Shown: one piece after another, positions 16,462 through 26,187 of the stretch
Layout: every line of letters starts with the position of its first letter
Position numbering within the stretch: the first letter of the stretch is position 1
Assembly (NCBI RefSeq): GCF_042660675.1
Contig: NZ_JBHSUL010000034.1
Location: 124,001-188,000, forward strand
Length of the DNA stretch: 64,000 nt
Reading direction: 5' to 3'
From: Marinilactibacillus sp042660675
GTDB taxonomy: Bacteria; Bacillota; Bacilli; Lactobacillales; Carnobacteriaceae_A
Translations under genes and position numbers: made by a program
The notes under the pieces: model-generated
What the model was told of the DNA's origin: nothing
Seen by the model: the letters and a program-made list of their open reading frames with translations, nothing else
Databases searched by the model: none

Positions 16462-18321
16462 TTATTCAGTAGCACGATCTTCAGAAGTCAAGTACCAAGT
16501 GTGGTAAGCAACACCCGGTTGATCCGGATCTGCACCGACAGTAACATCGTAAGCACCTACACGGTTGTTAACTGGGAACACTTCTGTACGGAATAACGTT
16601 GGAATGATTGGCAATTCTTCCATGAAGTATTCTTGCCATTCATTAAAGACGCCTGCACGCCATTCAGTATCAAAGCCTTCTTTACTTAACATTTGTTCCA
16701 TGTATTCAGTATTCTCGTCAGTTACCCAACGAGTATAGTTGAATGGAGCAGTTTCTCCATAAAGACCATCTGGAGTCGGATCAGTACCTGTACCCCAAGC
16801 TCCTTGATAGATATCAATTTGAGGATCATCCGCTTCTACACGATCATAGAATGAGTTGAATTCATGTAAACGACCTTCCAGTAACTGAACGTTTAGACCA
16901 ATACGAGCCCAAGATTGGATGTAGTATTCAGCGATTGGTTCAGCAACATCTCCACCAGACATTGATGCAAAGTTGATAACCAATTCTTCTCCTTCAGGAG
17001 TTGTACGGTACTCTTCTCCTTCAGCTAATTCATATCCAGCTTCATCTAAAATTCTATTAGCTTCATCTACATCAAATGGATAGCCTTCGACATCTTCATT
17101 GAAGTAATCTGAGAAGTTCGGGATAATTGGAGAAGTTGCACGACGGCGTAAACCTTGGTAGAATCTTTCTCCAACTGCATCATTATCAATCGCATATGCC
17201 ATTGCTTGACGTAAGTTTACGTCTGCCATCTTAGCATCTGGGTTATAAACATTTTTAGCTGGTTCATCCCCATCCGCTTCTTGCCATTCACCTAATTTGA
17301 AACCAATGTACGTGTATGAGTTTTCATCACGACCAACGACTGAATATCCAGGTAAATCAGCAAATGTATCATATTGATCCGTAGGCATACTGATGAATAA
17401 GTCAAACTGCGCATTCTCCATTGCTGCTACAGCAGTTGATGTTGGAACGGTTTGTAATTCAATACCGTCAAGAATCGGAGTTCCACGCCAGTAATCTTCA
17501 TAACGAGAATAAGAAACAGACTCCCCAGGAACGATATTATCTACTTTAAATGGACCATAACCTAATGGTCTTTCACGAACTTCTGGAGCTGATTCTAAAT
17601 CAGCAACTGGAATTTCTCCTAGATAGTGACGAGGTGCTGCGTAAGTCCATACACCACCACCAGCTTGGAGCATTTGAACTCCAACTTCTTGATATTGGAT
17701 TGTCAAAGTCATCTCATCATCTGATAAAGTCATACCTGAAATAGAATCTGCTGCTCCCGTCTTGTACTCATCAATACCGACAATGTTTTGTAAATCAGAA
17801 GTATAACGAACACCAGCGTAGTCAGGATCAGCTATAATTTCATGCGCGAAAAGAATATCATCCGCTGTTAATGGTTCTCCGTCATGCCATGTAATGCCGT
17901 CTTTAACAGTTAAAGTCACTGTATTCGCTTCTTCATCCAGTTCCATTGTAGCTGCACCAGAATCATCGATTTGATAATTTTCATCAGAGCCTACAAGTTC
18001 CCCCATAGTGTATTGCATTACTTGGAAGTCTGGATTACCACTATAAAGTTCCCAACTGAATATCCCAGTGAACGGAGAATCAGATACGTAACCAATACTC
18101 ATCGTTCCGCCTTCAATGGCTTCGCCATCATTTTCAACACGTGTTTCGAATGTTAATGGTCCACCTTCAGCGTCGTCTCCTTCAGTTGCAGAGTCAGTTC
18201 CCCCATTACCAGTACCTGTATCTGTTTCTGTATTATCTGATGATCCCCCACCACAAGCTGCGAGTACAAATGCTACAGCTGCAGAACTTGCTAGTAAGCT
18301 ATATCTTTTTTTGTTTGACAT
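16462..18321 (-). CDS. oppA: Oligopeptide ABC transporter substrate-binding lipoprotein
   Basis: The extracellular peptide-binding component, 619 residues, SBP family 5. A lipoprotein signal peptide (KKRYSLLASSAAVAFVLAAC) ends in the lipobox LAAC with Cys about residue 22, followed by a Gly/Ser/Asp/Thr-rich linker to about residue 50. The SBP_bac_5 core is recognisable by VTLTVKDGITWHDGEPLTADD (about 140-160) and DVNLRQAMAYAIDN (about 370). The very acidic composition fits a halophilic or alkaliphilic lifestyle (inference). It is the last gene of oppDFBCA and is closely followed by a strong terminator. Confidence 0.93.
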   Translation of the reverse strand: MSNKKRYSLLASSAAVAFVLAACGGGSSDNTETDTGTGNGGTDSATEGDDAEGGPLTFETRVENDGEAIEGGTMSIGYVSDSPFTGIFSWELYSGNPDFQVMQYTMGELVGSDENYQIDDSGAATMELDEEANTVTLTVKDGITWHDGEPLTADDILFAHEIIADPDYAGVRYTSDLQNIVGIDEYKTGAADSISGMTLSDDEMTLTIQYQEVGVQMLQAGGGVWTYAAPRHYLGEIPVADLESAPEVRERPLGYGPFKVDNIVPGESVSYSRYEDYWRGTPILDGIELQTVPTSTAVAAMENAQFDLFISMPTDQYDTFADLPGYSVVGRDENSYTYIGFKLGEWQEADGDEPAKNVYNPDAKMADVNLRQAMAYAIDNDAVGERFYQGLRRRATSPIIPNFSDYFNEDVEGYPFDVDEANRILDEAGYELAEGEEYRTTPEGEELVINFASMSGGDVAEPIAEYYIQSWARIGLNVQLLEGRLHEFNSFYDRVEADDPQIDIYQGAWGTGTDPTPDGLYGETAPFNYTRWVTDENTEYMEQMLSKEGFDTEWRAGVFNEWQEYFMEELPIIPTLFRTEVFPVNNRVGAYDVTVGADPDQPGVAYHTWYLTSEDRATE

Positions 18322-18339
18322 ATTCTTTCTCCCCTTTTC

Positions 18340-19281
18340 TTAACCTAATCTTTGTTTAGAGTCTGCCGCACGTTGTAATGCACGACCGACATAGTTTATA
18401 CACAACACCAATACTAATATTAATATTGAGGCTGGTAACCAAACCCATGCTTTATTACCCAGAACATCTGGGTTTTGAGCTGTAGAAACTAGTGATCCTA
18501 AACTTGGAACGCTGGGTGGAAGCCCAAATCCAAGGAAAGACAATCCTGTTTCCAGCCCGATATTACCGGCAAAGTTCAAAGTCAGATTAACAATGATCAA
18601 TGAACTGATATTTGGCATCATTTCTCGAAGTATAATGAGTATTGTAGGTGTACCCATAGTTTTAGAGGCACTTATAAAATCAAGCTTTCCAACTGTCAGT
18701 GCACGACCACGTATGAACCTCGCCTGTCCTACCCATAAGAAAGCACTCATGATTAGAATAAACGAGAATACATTATAGTTTGGCACCAATGTTACAAAAA
18801 TGATAATAATCATTGTTTGAGGTAAGATCATTATAAAATCAATGATTCTCATTATGACGTTATCGACTGCCCCAGCATAATAAGCTGCTAAAATTCCCAC
18901 TAAAACACCTAATATACTCGTAATAAAAGTAACTGCTAGACCAATTGACAATGAGTTTCTAGCTCCGATGATGAGTTGTCCAAAAACATCACGTCCGGCT
19001 GAATCTGTACCTAGTAAGTACTGAGTTCCTTCTGTAAATGGGTCTGTACTCATAGACATCGGTGGTAGATAAGAGTCAAAAAGACTAACTGTTGTAACAG
19101 TTTGTTGATCTAATAAAAAGGATAGACTATAAACCACTACAAGAATGATAACCATTAAAATCAATGAAGCTAATGCCAATTTATCTTTGGCAAATTCTTT
19201 TATTATTACTCTAAATCCCATTGGGGGTAAAGAAGCAGTAGCGTCTTCTGACATGATCGCTGCATCTTGGTTTGAAGCCAT
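18340..19281 (-). CDS. oppC: Oligopeptide ABC transporter permease OppC
   Basis: A 313-residue inner-membrane permease. A cytoplasmic N-terminus precedes TM1 (LASLILMVIILVVVYSLSF, about residues 37-55). After an extracytoplasmic segment with LLGTDSAGRDVFGQLIIGAR (the OppC hallmark), five further helices follow, with the EAA loop FISASKTMGTPTILIILREM (about 202-221). It sits 18 bp upstream of oppA and forms the channel with OppB. Confidence 0.93.
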   Translation of the reverse strand: MASNQDAAIMSEDATASLPPMGFRVIIKEFAKDKLALASLILMVIILVVVYSLSFLLDQQTVTTVSLFDSYLPPMSMSTDPFTEGTQYLLGTDSAGRDVFGQLIIGARNSLSIGLAVTFITSILGVLVGILAAYYAGAVDNVIMRIIDFIMILPQTMIIIIFVTLVPNYNVFSFILIMSAFLWVGQARFIRGRALTVGKLDFISASKTMGTPTILIILREMMPNISSLIIVNLTLNFAGNIGLETGLSFLGFGLPPSVPSLGSLVSTAQNPDVLGNKAWVWLPASILILVLVLCINYVGRALQRAADSKQRLG

Positions 19282-19313
19282 AAGAAATTCATTCCTTTCA
19301 ATTTAATAGATAT

Positions 19314-20273
19314 CTAATCAATACGTATTCGTGGGTCTACTGCCATCAAGATCAAATCTGAGATCAAGGTTCCAATTAACCCAAGAAACCCATAGAACAG
19401 GACAAGAACAAAGATTACACTGTAATCACGCGTATTGATCGAGTCTAAGAATAAATTCCCCATACCACTGTAACTGAAAATTCTTTCGATAAAGATCGAA
19501 CCCGTCAACAAACCTACAATGGTATAACCAAATCCTGATGCGATAGGAAGTGACGCATTACGGAAAATATGTTTTGAATACACTTTGTTTATTGGTACGC
19601 CTTTAGAGCGCGCTGTCTTGACATAGTCTGATACTTTTGCATCAATAATTTCAGTACGTAAATACTGAATAATCCCAACCGTTCCTAAAACAGCAGTTGT
19701 AATAGAAGGTAAAATCAAGTGATACGTTCGACTCCAAGTTCTTTCCCAGAACGTCACTGCTGATACATCGATTGATCCTCGAGATGGGAACCATCCTAGG
19801 TTGAATCCAAAGATGTATACCATCAATAGTGCTAAAACGAATGTAGGCACTGCAAAACTTACAAAATTATAAATGATAACCGTTTTATCAAGAACTGAAT
19901 CATTGAAACGTCCTGAAAGGATTCCTAAGGGCAGCCCAATCATGTATGTTAATACAGTTGAGAGTAGAGAAAGTCTAACCGTGTTTCCAAGTCTATCCCC
20001 AATTACATTTACTACGCTTGTCTTGTAATTGAAACTTCTTCCGAAGTCTCCTTGTAAAGCATTTCCAACCCAGCGTACATATTTAACAGGTAATGGATCA
20101 TTTAGCCCAAATCGCTCACGCAAAACATCTAATTGAGCAGGATCGATATTTGGATCGATCATTCCGGTAAATGGATCTCCCGGCATAAATTCTGCAATGA
20201 TGAAGATTAGTAAACTTAAGATGATCATTTGGGGAATCATCAATAAGAGTCTTCTAAAAATTGTTTTCCACAT
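19314..20273 (-). CDS. oppB: Oligopeptide ABC transporter permease OppB
   Basis: A 319-residue permease with six predicted helices; TM1 is RLLLMIPQMIILSLLIFIIA (residues 8-27). The OppB-type region PGDPFTGM (about 31) and LNDPLPVKYVRW (about 57) are present, and the EAA loop DYVKTARSKGVPINKVYSKH (about 217-236) contacts the ATPases. Its start lies 3 bp after the oppF stop, with the Shine-Dalgarno inside oppF. Pairs with OppC. Confidence 0.93.
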   Translation of the reverse strand: MWKTIFRRLLLMIPQMIILSLLIFIIAEFMPGDPFTGMIDPNIDPAQLDVLRERFGLNDPLPVKYVRWVGNALQGDFGRSFNYKTSVVNVIGDRLGNTVRLSLLSTVLTYMIGLPLGILSGRFNDSVLDKTVIIYNFVSFAVPTFVLALLMVYIFGFNLGWFPSRGSIDVSAVTFWERTWSRTYHLILPSITTAVLGTVGIIQYLRTEIIDAKVSDYVKTARSKGVPINKVYSKHIFRNASLPIASGFGYTIVGLLTGSIFIERIFSYSGMGNLFLDSINTRDYSVIFVLVLFYGFLGLIGTLISDLILMAVDPRIRID

Positions 20274-20276
20274 AGT

Positions 20277-21269
20277 TTATGCTTCCCCTCCTGTATTGAT
20301 GGACTCATTTTGAAGAGAACTATTCGGTCCTTCAGGCTTAGTAGCTACAAAATGACTACCTTTGAACATTTGAAGATCGTAAACACGACCGTCTGGATCA
20401 TAGTATTCCGTTTCTTGTGCATCATACTCTGCTTCAACTCTTTGACGCTCGATTTTCTTCGCTTCTCTAGTTGAAGGATCCATATCCGGTATCGCTGAAA
20501 GTAGTCGTTTAGTGTAAATATGTTGTGGGTCTCTATAAATGTCTTGTTTCGGACCTTGCTCTACGAAACGTCCTTTATGCATAATTGCAATATTATCAGC
20601 CATATGTTGAACCACACCTAAATCGTGAGAAATGAATAAGTAACTTAAATCATATTCCTTTTGGATTCTACGCATGAAGTTCAAAACTTGCGCTTGTACA
20701 GATAAATCCAATGCTGAAGTCGGTTCATCAGCGATGATTAACTTAGGATCACTGGCTACGGCTCTAGCAACCCCGATACGCTGACGTTGTCCGCCTGAGA
20801 ACTCATGTGGATATTTGTACATTGCTTCTGCATTCATACCAACAATATCCAGCAATTCTGCAACTCTGCGTTTAATTTCATCAGGAGTATAATCAAAATA
20901 ATTTCGCATTGGTTCACCCATTACATCAATGATACGTTTTTTAGGATTCATTGATGAAGTTGAATCTTGAAAAATCATCTGAACATCTTTATTGTAATTG
21001 GCATATTTCTTTTTGCGACTTCTTGCTCTATTTGTAACATTTTCACCTTCGTATAATATTTGCCCGGAAGTAGCTTTTTCCAGTCCAATGATTGTTTTAC
21101 CAATCGTTGTCTTACCAGAACCCGATTCACCAACTAAACCGTAAGTTTTACCACTTTCGATTGTAAGGTCGACCCCATCGACAGCTCGCACGTGATCTTT
21201 AATCGTATTTAAGATGCCTCCACGAATAGGATAATGTACTTTTAAATCTTTAACTTCCAAAAATCCCAT
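20277..21269 (-). CDS. oppF: Oligopeptide ABC transporter ATPase OppF
   Basis: A 330-residue ATPase with Walker A GESGSGKTTIGKTIIG (about residues 49-64), signature FSGGQRQRIGVARAVA (about 160) and Walker B LIIADEPTSALD (about 180). The C-terminal oligopeptide-transporter extension follows (RLLSAIPDMDPSTR, about 260). The last 60 residues after the domain are low in similarity to anything I recall. Energises uptake together with OppD. Confidence 0.93.
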   Translation of the reverse strand: MGFLEVKDLKVHYPIRGGILNTIKDHVRAVDGVDLTIESGKTYGLVGESGSGKTTIGKTIIGLEKATSGQILYEGENVTNRARSRKKKYANYNKDVQMIFQDSTSSMNPKKRIIDVMGEPMRNYFDYTPDEIKRRVAELLDIVGMNAEAMYKYPHEFSGGQRQRIGVARAVASDPKLIIADEPTSALDLSVQAQVLNFMRRIQKEYDLSYLFISHDLGVVQHMADNIAIMHKGRFVEQGPKQDIYRDPQHIYTKRLLSAIPDMDPSTREAKKIERQRVEAEYDAQETEYYDPDGRVYDLQMFKGSHFVATKPEGPNSSLQNESINTGGEA

Positions 21270-21271
21270 GT

Positions 21272-22273
21272 TTATTTTTCCTCCCCTTCAAAGTGGAAAT
21301 GTTTCCAGCTATTTCCTCTTACTTTGTGGTTCGGAGCAATTTCCGTTAATTCTGGATCTTCATCAAATGCTTCATCTGGAATCCAAGGAATTCTAGGTCT
21401 GAAACGGTCACCTTTGCGCGGCAAATTTTGAAGTGATGGTACAGTTCCGTGAATAACGTGTAATTCTTCGCCTTCTTCAAGTTCATGAGGAATTGAATTA
21501 AGTAACGAACGTGTATATGGATGTTTAGGATCTTTGAATAATACATCCACAGGTGCTTCTTCTACGATTTGACCAGCATACATAACAGCCACTCTATCCG
21601 CTGTTTCAGCTACTACACCCAAATCATGCGTAATCAATATGATTCCTGATCCTGTTTCGGCTTGAATATCTCTCATCAAGTCCAATATTTGAGCTTGAAT
21701 TGTAACATCTAATGCCGTTGTTGGTTCATCCGCAATAATAATGGGTGGTTTATTTGCCAAAGCAATGGCAATAACAATTCTTTGTCTCATACCACCAGAT
21801 AGTTCATGAGGATAAGCTTTCATAATTTGTTCAGGTCTTGGAATTCCCACTTGATTCAGTAATTCCAGAACACGTGCTTTAATTTGTTTTTCGTCGAAGT
21901 CTGAATGATAAATCAATGCTTCAGCGATTTGATTATAAATGGTCATTAAAGGATTCAATGATCCTAAAGGATCTTGAAAAATCATACCGATATCGTTTCC
22001 TCGAATTCGATTGTATAACTTTTCATTCAAGTCAGTCAGGTTTAAATCTTTATATAAAATTTCTCCAGTAATTTTAGTATTGTTAGGATCATGTAGCCCC
22101 ATGATCGCTGTAGCTAATGTAGACTTGCCACATCCAGATTCTCCAACGATTGCTAAAATCTCATTTTTCTTTAGCGTCAGTGAAACACCATCAACTGCGT
22201 TATGGTACTCTTCACCGAATCGAAATCCAGTTTTTAAATTATTTACTTCAAGTAAGTTACGTTCGACGGCCAC
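21272..22273 (-). CDS. oppD: Oligopeptide ABC transporter ATPase OppD
   Basis: First gene of the operon: a 333-residue ATPase starting at GTG with a strong AGGAGG. Walker A is GESGCGKSTLATAIMG (about residues 44-59), signature LSGGMRQRIVIAIAL (about 162) and Walker B PIIIADEPTTALD (about 180). The C-terminal region has the OPP motif HPYTRSLLNSIP (about 262). The gene order D-F-B-C-A follows that of several lactic acid bacteria, where Opp feeds peptides to a peptide-dependent metabolism. Confidence 0.93.
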   Translation of the reverse strand: MAVERNLLEVNNLKTGFRFGEEYHNAVDGVSLTLKKNEILAIVGESGCGKSTLATAIMGLHDPNNTKITGEILYKDLNLTDLNEKLYNRIRGNDIGMIFQDPLGSLNPLMTIYNQIAEALIYHSDFDEKQIKARVLELLNQVGIPRPEQIMKAYPHELSGGMRQRIVIAIALANKPPIIIADEPTTALDVTIQAQILDLMRDIQAETGSGIILITHDLGVVAETADRVAVMYAGQIVEEAPVDVLFKDPKHPYTRSLLNSIPHELEEGEELHVIHGTVPSLQNLPRKGDRFRPRIPWIPDEAFDEDPELTEIAPNHKVRGNSWKHFHFEGEEK

Positions 22274-22371
22274 TGTTTAACCTCCTATGCATTTCCCCTC
22301 ATTGATAAAAAATGAGAAGAACATTAAATAGTTGCGTATTTTTTAATCAACTACTTAATATTATAAAATGA

Positions 22372-22400
22372 ATTATACACTTTCTAATTTTTAATTTCAA
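22372..22400 (-). promoter_or_regulatory. opp operon promoter
   Basis: Minus strand TTGAAA (22395-22400), a 17-base spacer, then a perfect TATAAT (22372-22377), about 100 bp before the oppD GTG. This is the strongest promoter match in this part of the window. A small hairpin with CTCATT/AATGAG arms precedes the Shine-Dalgarno. The rest of this AT-rich gap between acpP and oppD has no other clear feature. Confidence 0.75.
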
Positions 22401-22501
22401 TAGCACATTTATCATTTTATAACAGAATATTAAAAAAACAAGTCGATTTCTAATTTTCCTGATAATATTCAGCATATTTATCATAAATTGTTCATAAAAA
22501 G

Positions 22502-22531
22502 GTAAAAAAAAAGCGAATCACTGATTCGCTT
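22502..22531 (-). terminator. acpP terminator overlapping its last codons
   Basis: The palindrome AAGCGAATCACTGATTCGCTT (plus-strand reading, 22511-22531) with a run of T after it on the minus strand contains the acpP codons for A-N-Q and the TGA stop. Terminator and coding end therefore share sequence. Confidence 0.85.
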
Positions 22532-22757
22532 TAATATAATCTACTGCTTTACCGACGGTTGTAATGTTTTCAGCATCTTCGTCAGATATTTCATTTCCAA
22601 AAGTATCTTCTAATTCCATGACCAATTCTACAATATCAAGAGAATCAGCTCCTAAATCTTCTTTAAATGTAGTATCTCTAGTAATTTTTTCTTCGTCTAC
22701 ACCTAATCTTTCTACAATAATACCTTTTACTTTGTCGAAAACTTCTTGCTCTGCCAT
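22518..22757 (-). CDS. acpP: Acyl carrier protein
   Basis: A 79-residue acyl carrier protein that holds growing fatty-acyl chains on 4'-phosphopantetheine. The attachment serine lies in GADSLDIVELVMELED (about residues 34-49). The protein is strongly acidic, as is usual. ATG with GGAGG. It lies 225 bp downstream of plsX and probably has its own transcription start. The fab genes that usually surround it in Firmicutes are not here. Confidence 0.97.
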   Translation of the reverse strand: MAEQEVFDKVKGIIVERLGVDEEKITRDTTFKEDLGADSLDIVELVMELEDTFGNEISDEDAENITTVGKAVDYIKANQ

Positions 22758-22788
22758 CTTCTAATTCCTCCAATTATTCTTATTGAGG

Positions 22789-22821
22789 CTAAAAGTATAA
22801 CATTTCAAGTTATACTTTTAG
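22789..22821. repeat. Perfect 13-bp palindrome upstream of acpP
   Basis: CTAAAAGTATAAC and GTTATACTTTTAG flank a 7-base spacer, about 30 bp upstream of the acpP ATG. There is no T-run, so it is not a classic terminator. It could be an operator or an mRNA stem in the acpP leader. It does not match the FabT or FapR consensus I know. Confidence 0.55.
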
Positions 22822-22982
22822 TTTCTCATTTTTAATCTTATTTAACCTAACTCACAAGAGTTATTGTAGCTTATTTTAGTTATAATTTCCATGTTGAATG
22901 TAAAAGCCACTTTACGAGCATTTTAATTTATCAGATTTCAAACGTTATCACTCTAAGAATAAAGCGTTACCTTATCATTAAT

Positions 22983-23981
22983 CTAATTGTTCTCATAATA
23001 CGTTACTAAATCACTAACCATATTAGAAGCTAACATTTCTCTAATTTGTTTGATCGTTTGGTAAACTGGCTCAGCTGTTGCAGAACCATGAGTTTTAACT
23101 ACTGGAGCTTTAACACCGATCAGTACCGCTCCCCCGTGTTTTGAGTAGTCCATTACATCTTTCATGTTAGACAAACTATCTTTTAAAAGCAAGCCACCAA
23201 TTTTTGATTTAATACCACTATTCATAATAGAGCTTTTAATCAATTTGGCCATTGATAGTGCAGTTCCTTCGATAGTTTTTAATACAGCATTCCCTGTGAA
23301 GCCATCCGATACAACGACATCAGCTACTCCATTTAACAGTTCTCTTGCTTCTACATTTCCAACGAAATGGATTGCATCGTTTTCTTTTAATAACTTGTAA
23401 GCTTCTTTAGTCACTTCGTTGCCTTTATTTTCTTCCGTACCATTATTTAATAAGCCGACTCTAGGATTGTCTATTCCTCTTACAAACTTGGCATAATACG
23501 TACCCAGTGTAGCATACTGATTAATATTACTCGGTTTGCTATCTGCATTTGCTCCGACATCCAAAAGATTGAATGCATCAAGGTTGTCACTCATTACTGG
23601 TAAAGTTGCTAGCAGTCCTGGACGCTCAATGCCTTTTACACGTCCAATAATTAAGGTTCCTGATGCAAGAAGTGCTCCAGTGTTACCAGCAGAGAAGAGT
23701 GCATGATTCTCCTCGTTTTTAACAGAGTTTGCTGCCATGACCATAGAAGCATCTTTCTTACGTCTAATTGAACGAACGGGATCATCTTCACTGGTGATTT
23801 TTTCATCCGTGTGTACGATTTCGATGTTACTTAAATCTTCATTGATATATTTCTTGATTAATTCTTCTTTTCCATACAGCACTATCGTTATATCTTTGAA
23901 CTCCTTGGCTGCTTTAATACTTCCCTCTACCAACGCTTGCGGTGCATTATCTCCACCCATAGCATCTACTGCGATTCTCAT
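22983..23981 (-). CDS. plsX: Phosphate acyltransferase PlsX
   Basis: A 332-residue enzyme that makes acyl-phosphate from acyl-ACP for glycerophospholipid synthesis. The N-terminus MRIAVDAMGGDNAP is diagnostic, with ALFSAGNTGALLASG (about residues 93-107) and the C-terminal region GVKAPVVKTHGSA. ATG with GGAGG. It follows recG by about 30 bp, so the two are probably co-transcribed. FapR, which precedes plsX in Bacillus, is absent. Confidence 0.96.
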   Translation of the reverse strand: MRIAVDAMGGDNAPQALVEGSIKAAKEFKDITIVLYGKEELIKKYINEDLSNIEIVHTDEKITSEDDPVRSIRRKKDASMVMAANSVKNEENHALFSAGNTGALLASGTLIIGRVKGIERPGLLATLPVMSDNLDAFNLLDVGANADSKPSNINQYATLGTYYAKFVRGIDNPRVGLLNNGTEENKGNEVTKEAYKLLKENDAIHFVGNVEARELLNGVADVVVSDGFTGNAVLKTIEGTALSMAKLIKSSIMNSGIKSKIGGLLLKDSLSNMKDVMDYSKHGGAVLIGVKAPVVKTHGSATAEPVYQTIKQIREMLASNMVSDLVTYYENN

Positions 23982-24012
23982 ATTTCTATTCCTCCTATTC
24001 AGTACTTTTCTA

Positions 24013-26067
24013 CTAATCTAAAAATGAGTATCTTGCTTGTTCATCTATCCCTACTTCATTTCTCAAAAACTGGTACTCTTCTGCTTCGAAGAATTCTGAG
24101 TTATTCAGTAAAAGAGCTGCCTCGTTTCTGGCACTTTCAAGTATCTGGAAATCTTCGACAATGTCAGCAACTTTGAATTCAGGTAAGCCGGATTGTTTTT
24201 TGCCGAATATCTCCCCAGCACCTCTCATTTCCAAATCTTTTTCACTTAAAACGAATCCGTCATTTGTTTGGGTCAGTATTTCCATACGCTGGGCACCTGT
24301 TTCCCCTTTTGGATCAGCAATTAATATACAGTAAGATTCTTTCTTGCCTCGTCCTACTCTTCCTCTTAATTGATGTAATTGAGCCAGTCCGAATCGATCA
24401 GCATCGTGAATAACCATCAGCGTTGCGTTAGGGACATTTACGCCTACTTCAATTACAGTGGTAGATACAAGTATCTGTAACTCGTTACGTTTGAATTGTT
24501 CCATTATGGAGTCTTTTTCAGCAGCAGACATTTTCCCATGTAATAACCCTGCCTTATACTTAGGTCCGAATTTTTCTGCATAAGTTCTATATAGATCAGT
24601 CGCATTTTGGAGGTCCATCATTTCAGATTCTTCAATAAGTGGACTGATAACGTAGACCTGAGATCCATTGCTCAGTTCTTTTTCCATAAACGGGAGCATT
24701 TGAGTAAACTGCTTCGGTCTGATCCAATGAGTTGCAACGGGTTCTCTCCCCGGTGGCAGTTCATCGATCACAGAAATATCCATTTCTCCGAAAGCACTGA
24801 TTGCTAAGGTCCTGGGTATCGGTGTCGCTGTCATGAACAAAACATCTGGATGATCGCCTTTTTCTCGTAAAACTTTTCGTTGATTTACACCAAATCGATG
24901 TTGCTCATCTGTGATGACTAATCCTAGCTTATTGAAATGAACCCCTTCTTGTATCAATGCATGTGTACCAAGCAGCGCATCGATTTCCCCATTCGCTAGT
25001 TGTTCTAGCAATTCTCGACGTTTGGCTACCTTGGTGGAGCCCGTCAATAAATCAATACGAATATCCATCTCTTTGAACATCTCAGAAAGACTTTCCATAT
25101 GTTGCGTTGCGAGAATTTCTGTGGGGGCCATTAACGCAGATTGGAGACCTGCAGTCCAAGCCGCATAAATAGCTGCTGCAGCTACAACAGTTTTACCACT
25201 TCCAACGTCCCCCTGAAGTAATCGGTACATCTGAATCGGAAGTTTAAGATCTTTACAGATTTCATTTACTACTCTCTTTTGAGCTGCAGTCAACTCAAAG
25301 GGTAATGACCGAAAGAATGCTCTGAGCTTTTCAACATCATAGTCTATCACATTTCCACGGTCAGTCATTTTATGTTGTTTCCTTAACCACTGCATCTGTA
25401 ATTGATAGATAAAAAACTCTTGAAATATGATAGCCGTTCTAGCCCGCTCATTGTCCCCATCTTCTTCAGGAAAGTGCATCATTCTGATAGCGTCTCTTTG
25501 AGAAACAGTTTGATATTTTTTCCTGATTGATTCAGGGACAATTTCCGGAATAAATTCTTGGTAGTCTTGCCAAGCATGTCGAATCAGTTTGATCAAAGTA
25601 GCTTGTTTAATATGCTTTGAAGTGTGGTAAACAGGTTCTCTGTTGTCTTTTTCATCGCTTAAACTACTACTCAAAACTTTAATACCACTTAATTGCATTC
25701 GAATCGCATCCCATTTACCAAAAATAGCTGTTTCTTCGCCTGCTGCCAGTTGTTGTTTTAAATAAGGCTGATTGAAAAACGTAACCGGAACGATCACATG
25801 TTCAACATTTAACCGAAAAGATAGACGATTTTTTCCTCTGCCAAAGTGACTTAGAACTGGGTCTGATACGAGCGGTCCTTTTAGTACAACTTTTTCTTTG
25901 TCTTCTATTTCGTCAATAGCTTTTACAGTAAGGTCTTCATATCTGAAGGGATAATATGTCAATAGATTATAAATCGTTTCAATTCCTAATTCTCTTAATG
26001 CATCTACTCTTTTAGGACCGACTCCAGATAAGACCGTCACGGGATCAGAAATACTTTTACTTGTCAT
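24013..26067 (-). CDS. recG: ATP-dependent DNA helicase RecG
   Basis: A 684-residue superfamily-2 helicase that remodels stalled forks and Holliday junctions. The N-terminal wedge OB-fold (about residues 60-160) is followed by Walker A GDVGSGKTVVAAAA (about 288), DEQHRFG (about 383), TATPIPRTLA (about 410), and the motif V/VI region STTVIEVGVNVPNAT with QLRGRVGRG (about 570). Length is typical. ATG with GGAGGG. Confidence 0.96.
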   Translation of the reverse strand: MTSKSISDPVTVLSGVGPKRVDALRELGIETIYNLLTYYPFRYEDLTVKAIDEIEDKEKVVLKGPLVSDPVLSHFGRGKNRLSFRLNVEHVIVPVTFFNQPYLKQQLAAGEETAIFGKWDAIRMQLSGIKVLSSSLSDEKDNREPVYHTSKHIKQATLIKLIRHAWQDYQEFIPEIVPESIRKKYQTVSQRDAIRMMHFPEEDGDNERARTAIIFQEFFIYQLQMQWLRKQHKMTDRGNVIDYDVEKLRAFFRSLPFELTAAQKRVVNEICKDLKLPIQMYRLLQGDVGSGKTVVAAAAIYAAWTAGLQSALMAPTEILATQHMESLSEMFKEMDIRIDLLTGSTKVAKRRELLEQLANGEIDALLGTHALIQEGVHFNKLGLVITDEQHRFGVNQRKVLREKGDHPDVLFMTATPIPRTLAISAFGEMDISVIDELPPGREPVATHWIRPKQFTQMLPFMEKELSNGSQVYVISPLIEESEMMDLQNATDLYRTYAEKFGPKYKAGLLHGKMSAAEKDSIMEQFKRNELQILVSTTVIEVGVNVPNATLMVIHDADRFGLAQLHQLRGRVGRGKKESYCILIADPKGETGAQRMEILTQTNDGFVLSEKDLEMRGAGEIFGKKQSGLPEFKVADIVEDFQILESARNEAALLLNNSEFFEAEEYQFLRNEVGIDEQARYSFLD

Positions 26068-26103
26068 AACATCCCTCCTTTTTTCACTACCTAAAACCAG
26101 AAA

Positions 26104-26151
26104 GGAATAGACAAAATAACAAAGATATATCTTCGTTATTTCATCTATTCC
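26104..26151 (-). terminator. Long stem-loop between fakA and recG
   Basis: GGAATAG/CTATTCC, AAATAAC/GTTATTT and a central AAGATATATCTT stack into one interrupted hairpin of about 48 bases. On the minus strand it follows fakA by about 36 bp and is followed by TTTCTGGTTTTAGG. It is probably a terminator, with an atypical tail. Confidence 0.5.
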
Positions 26152-26187
26152 CCCTTTAGATTTATATGACTATTAAAATAATGGCTT

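Noticed and set aside
22452..22466. CodY-like box upstream of opp
   Set aside because: The best alignment has at least four mismatches to the CodY consensus in very AT-rich DNA, so it is not distinguishable from chance.
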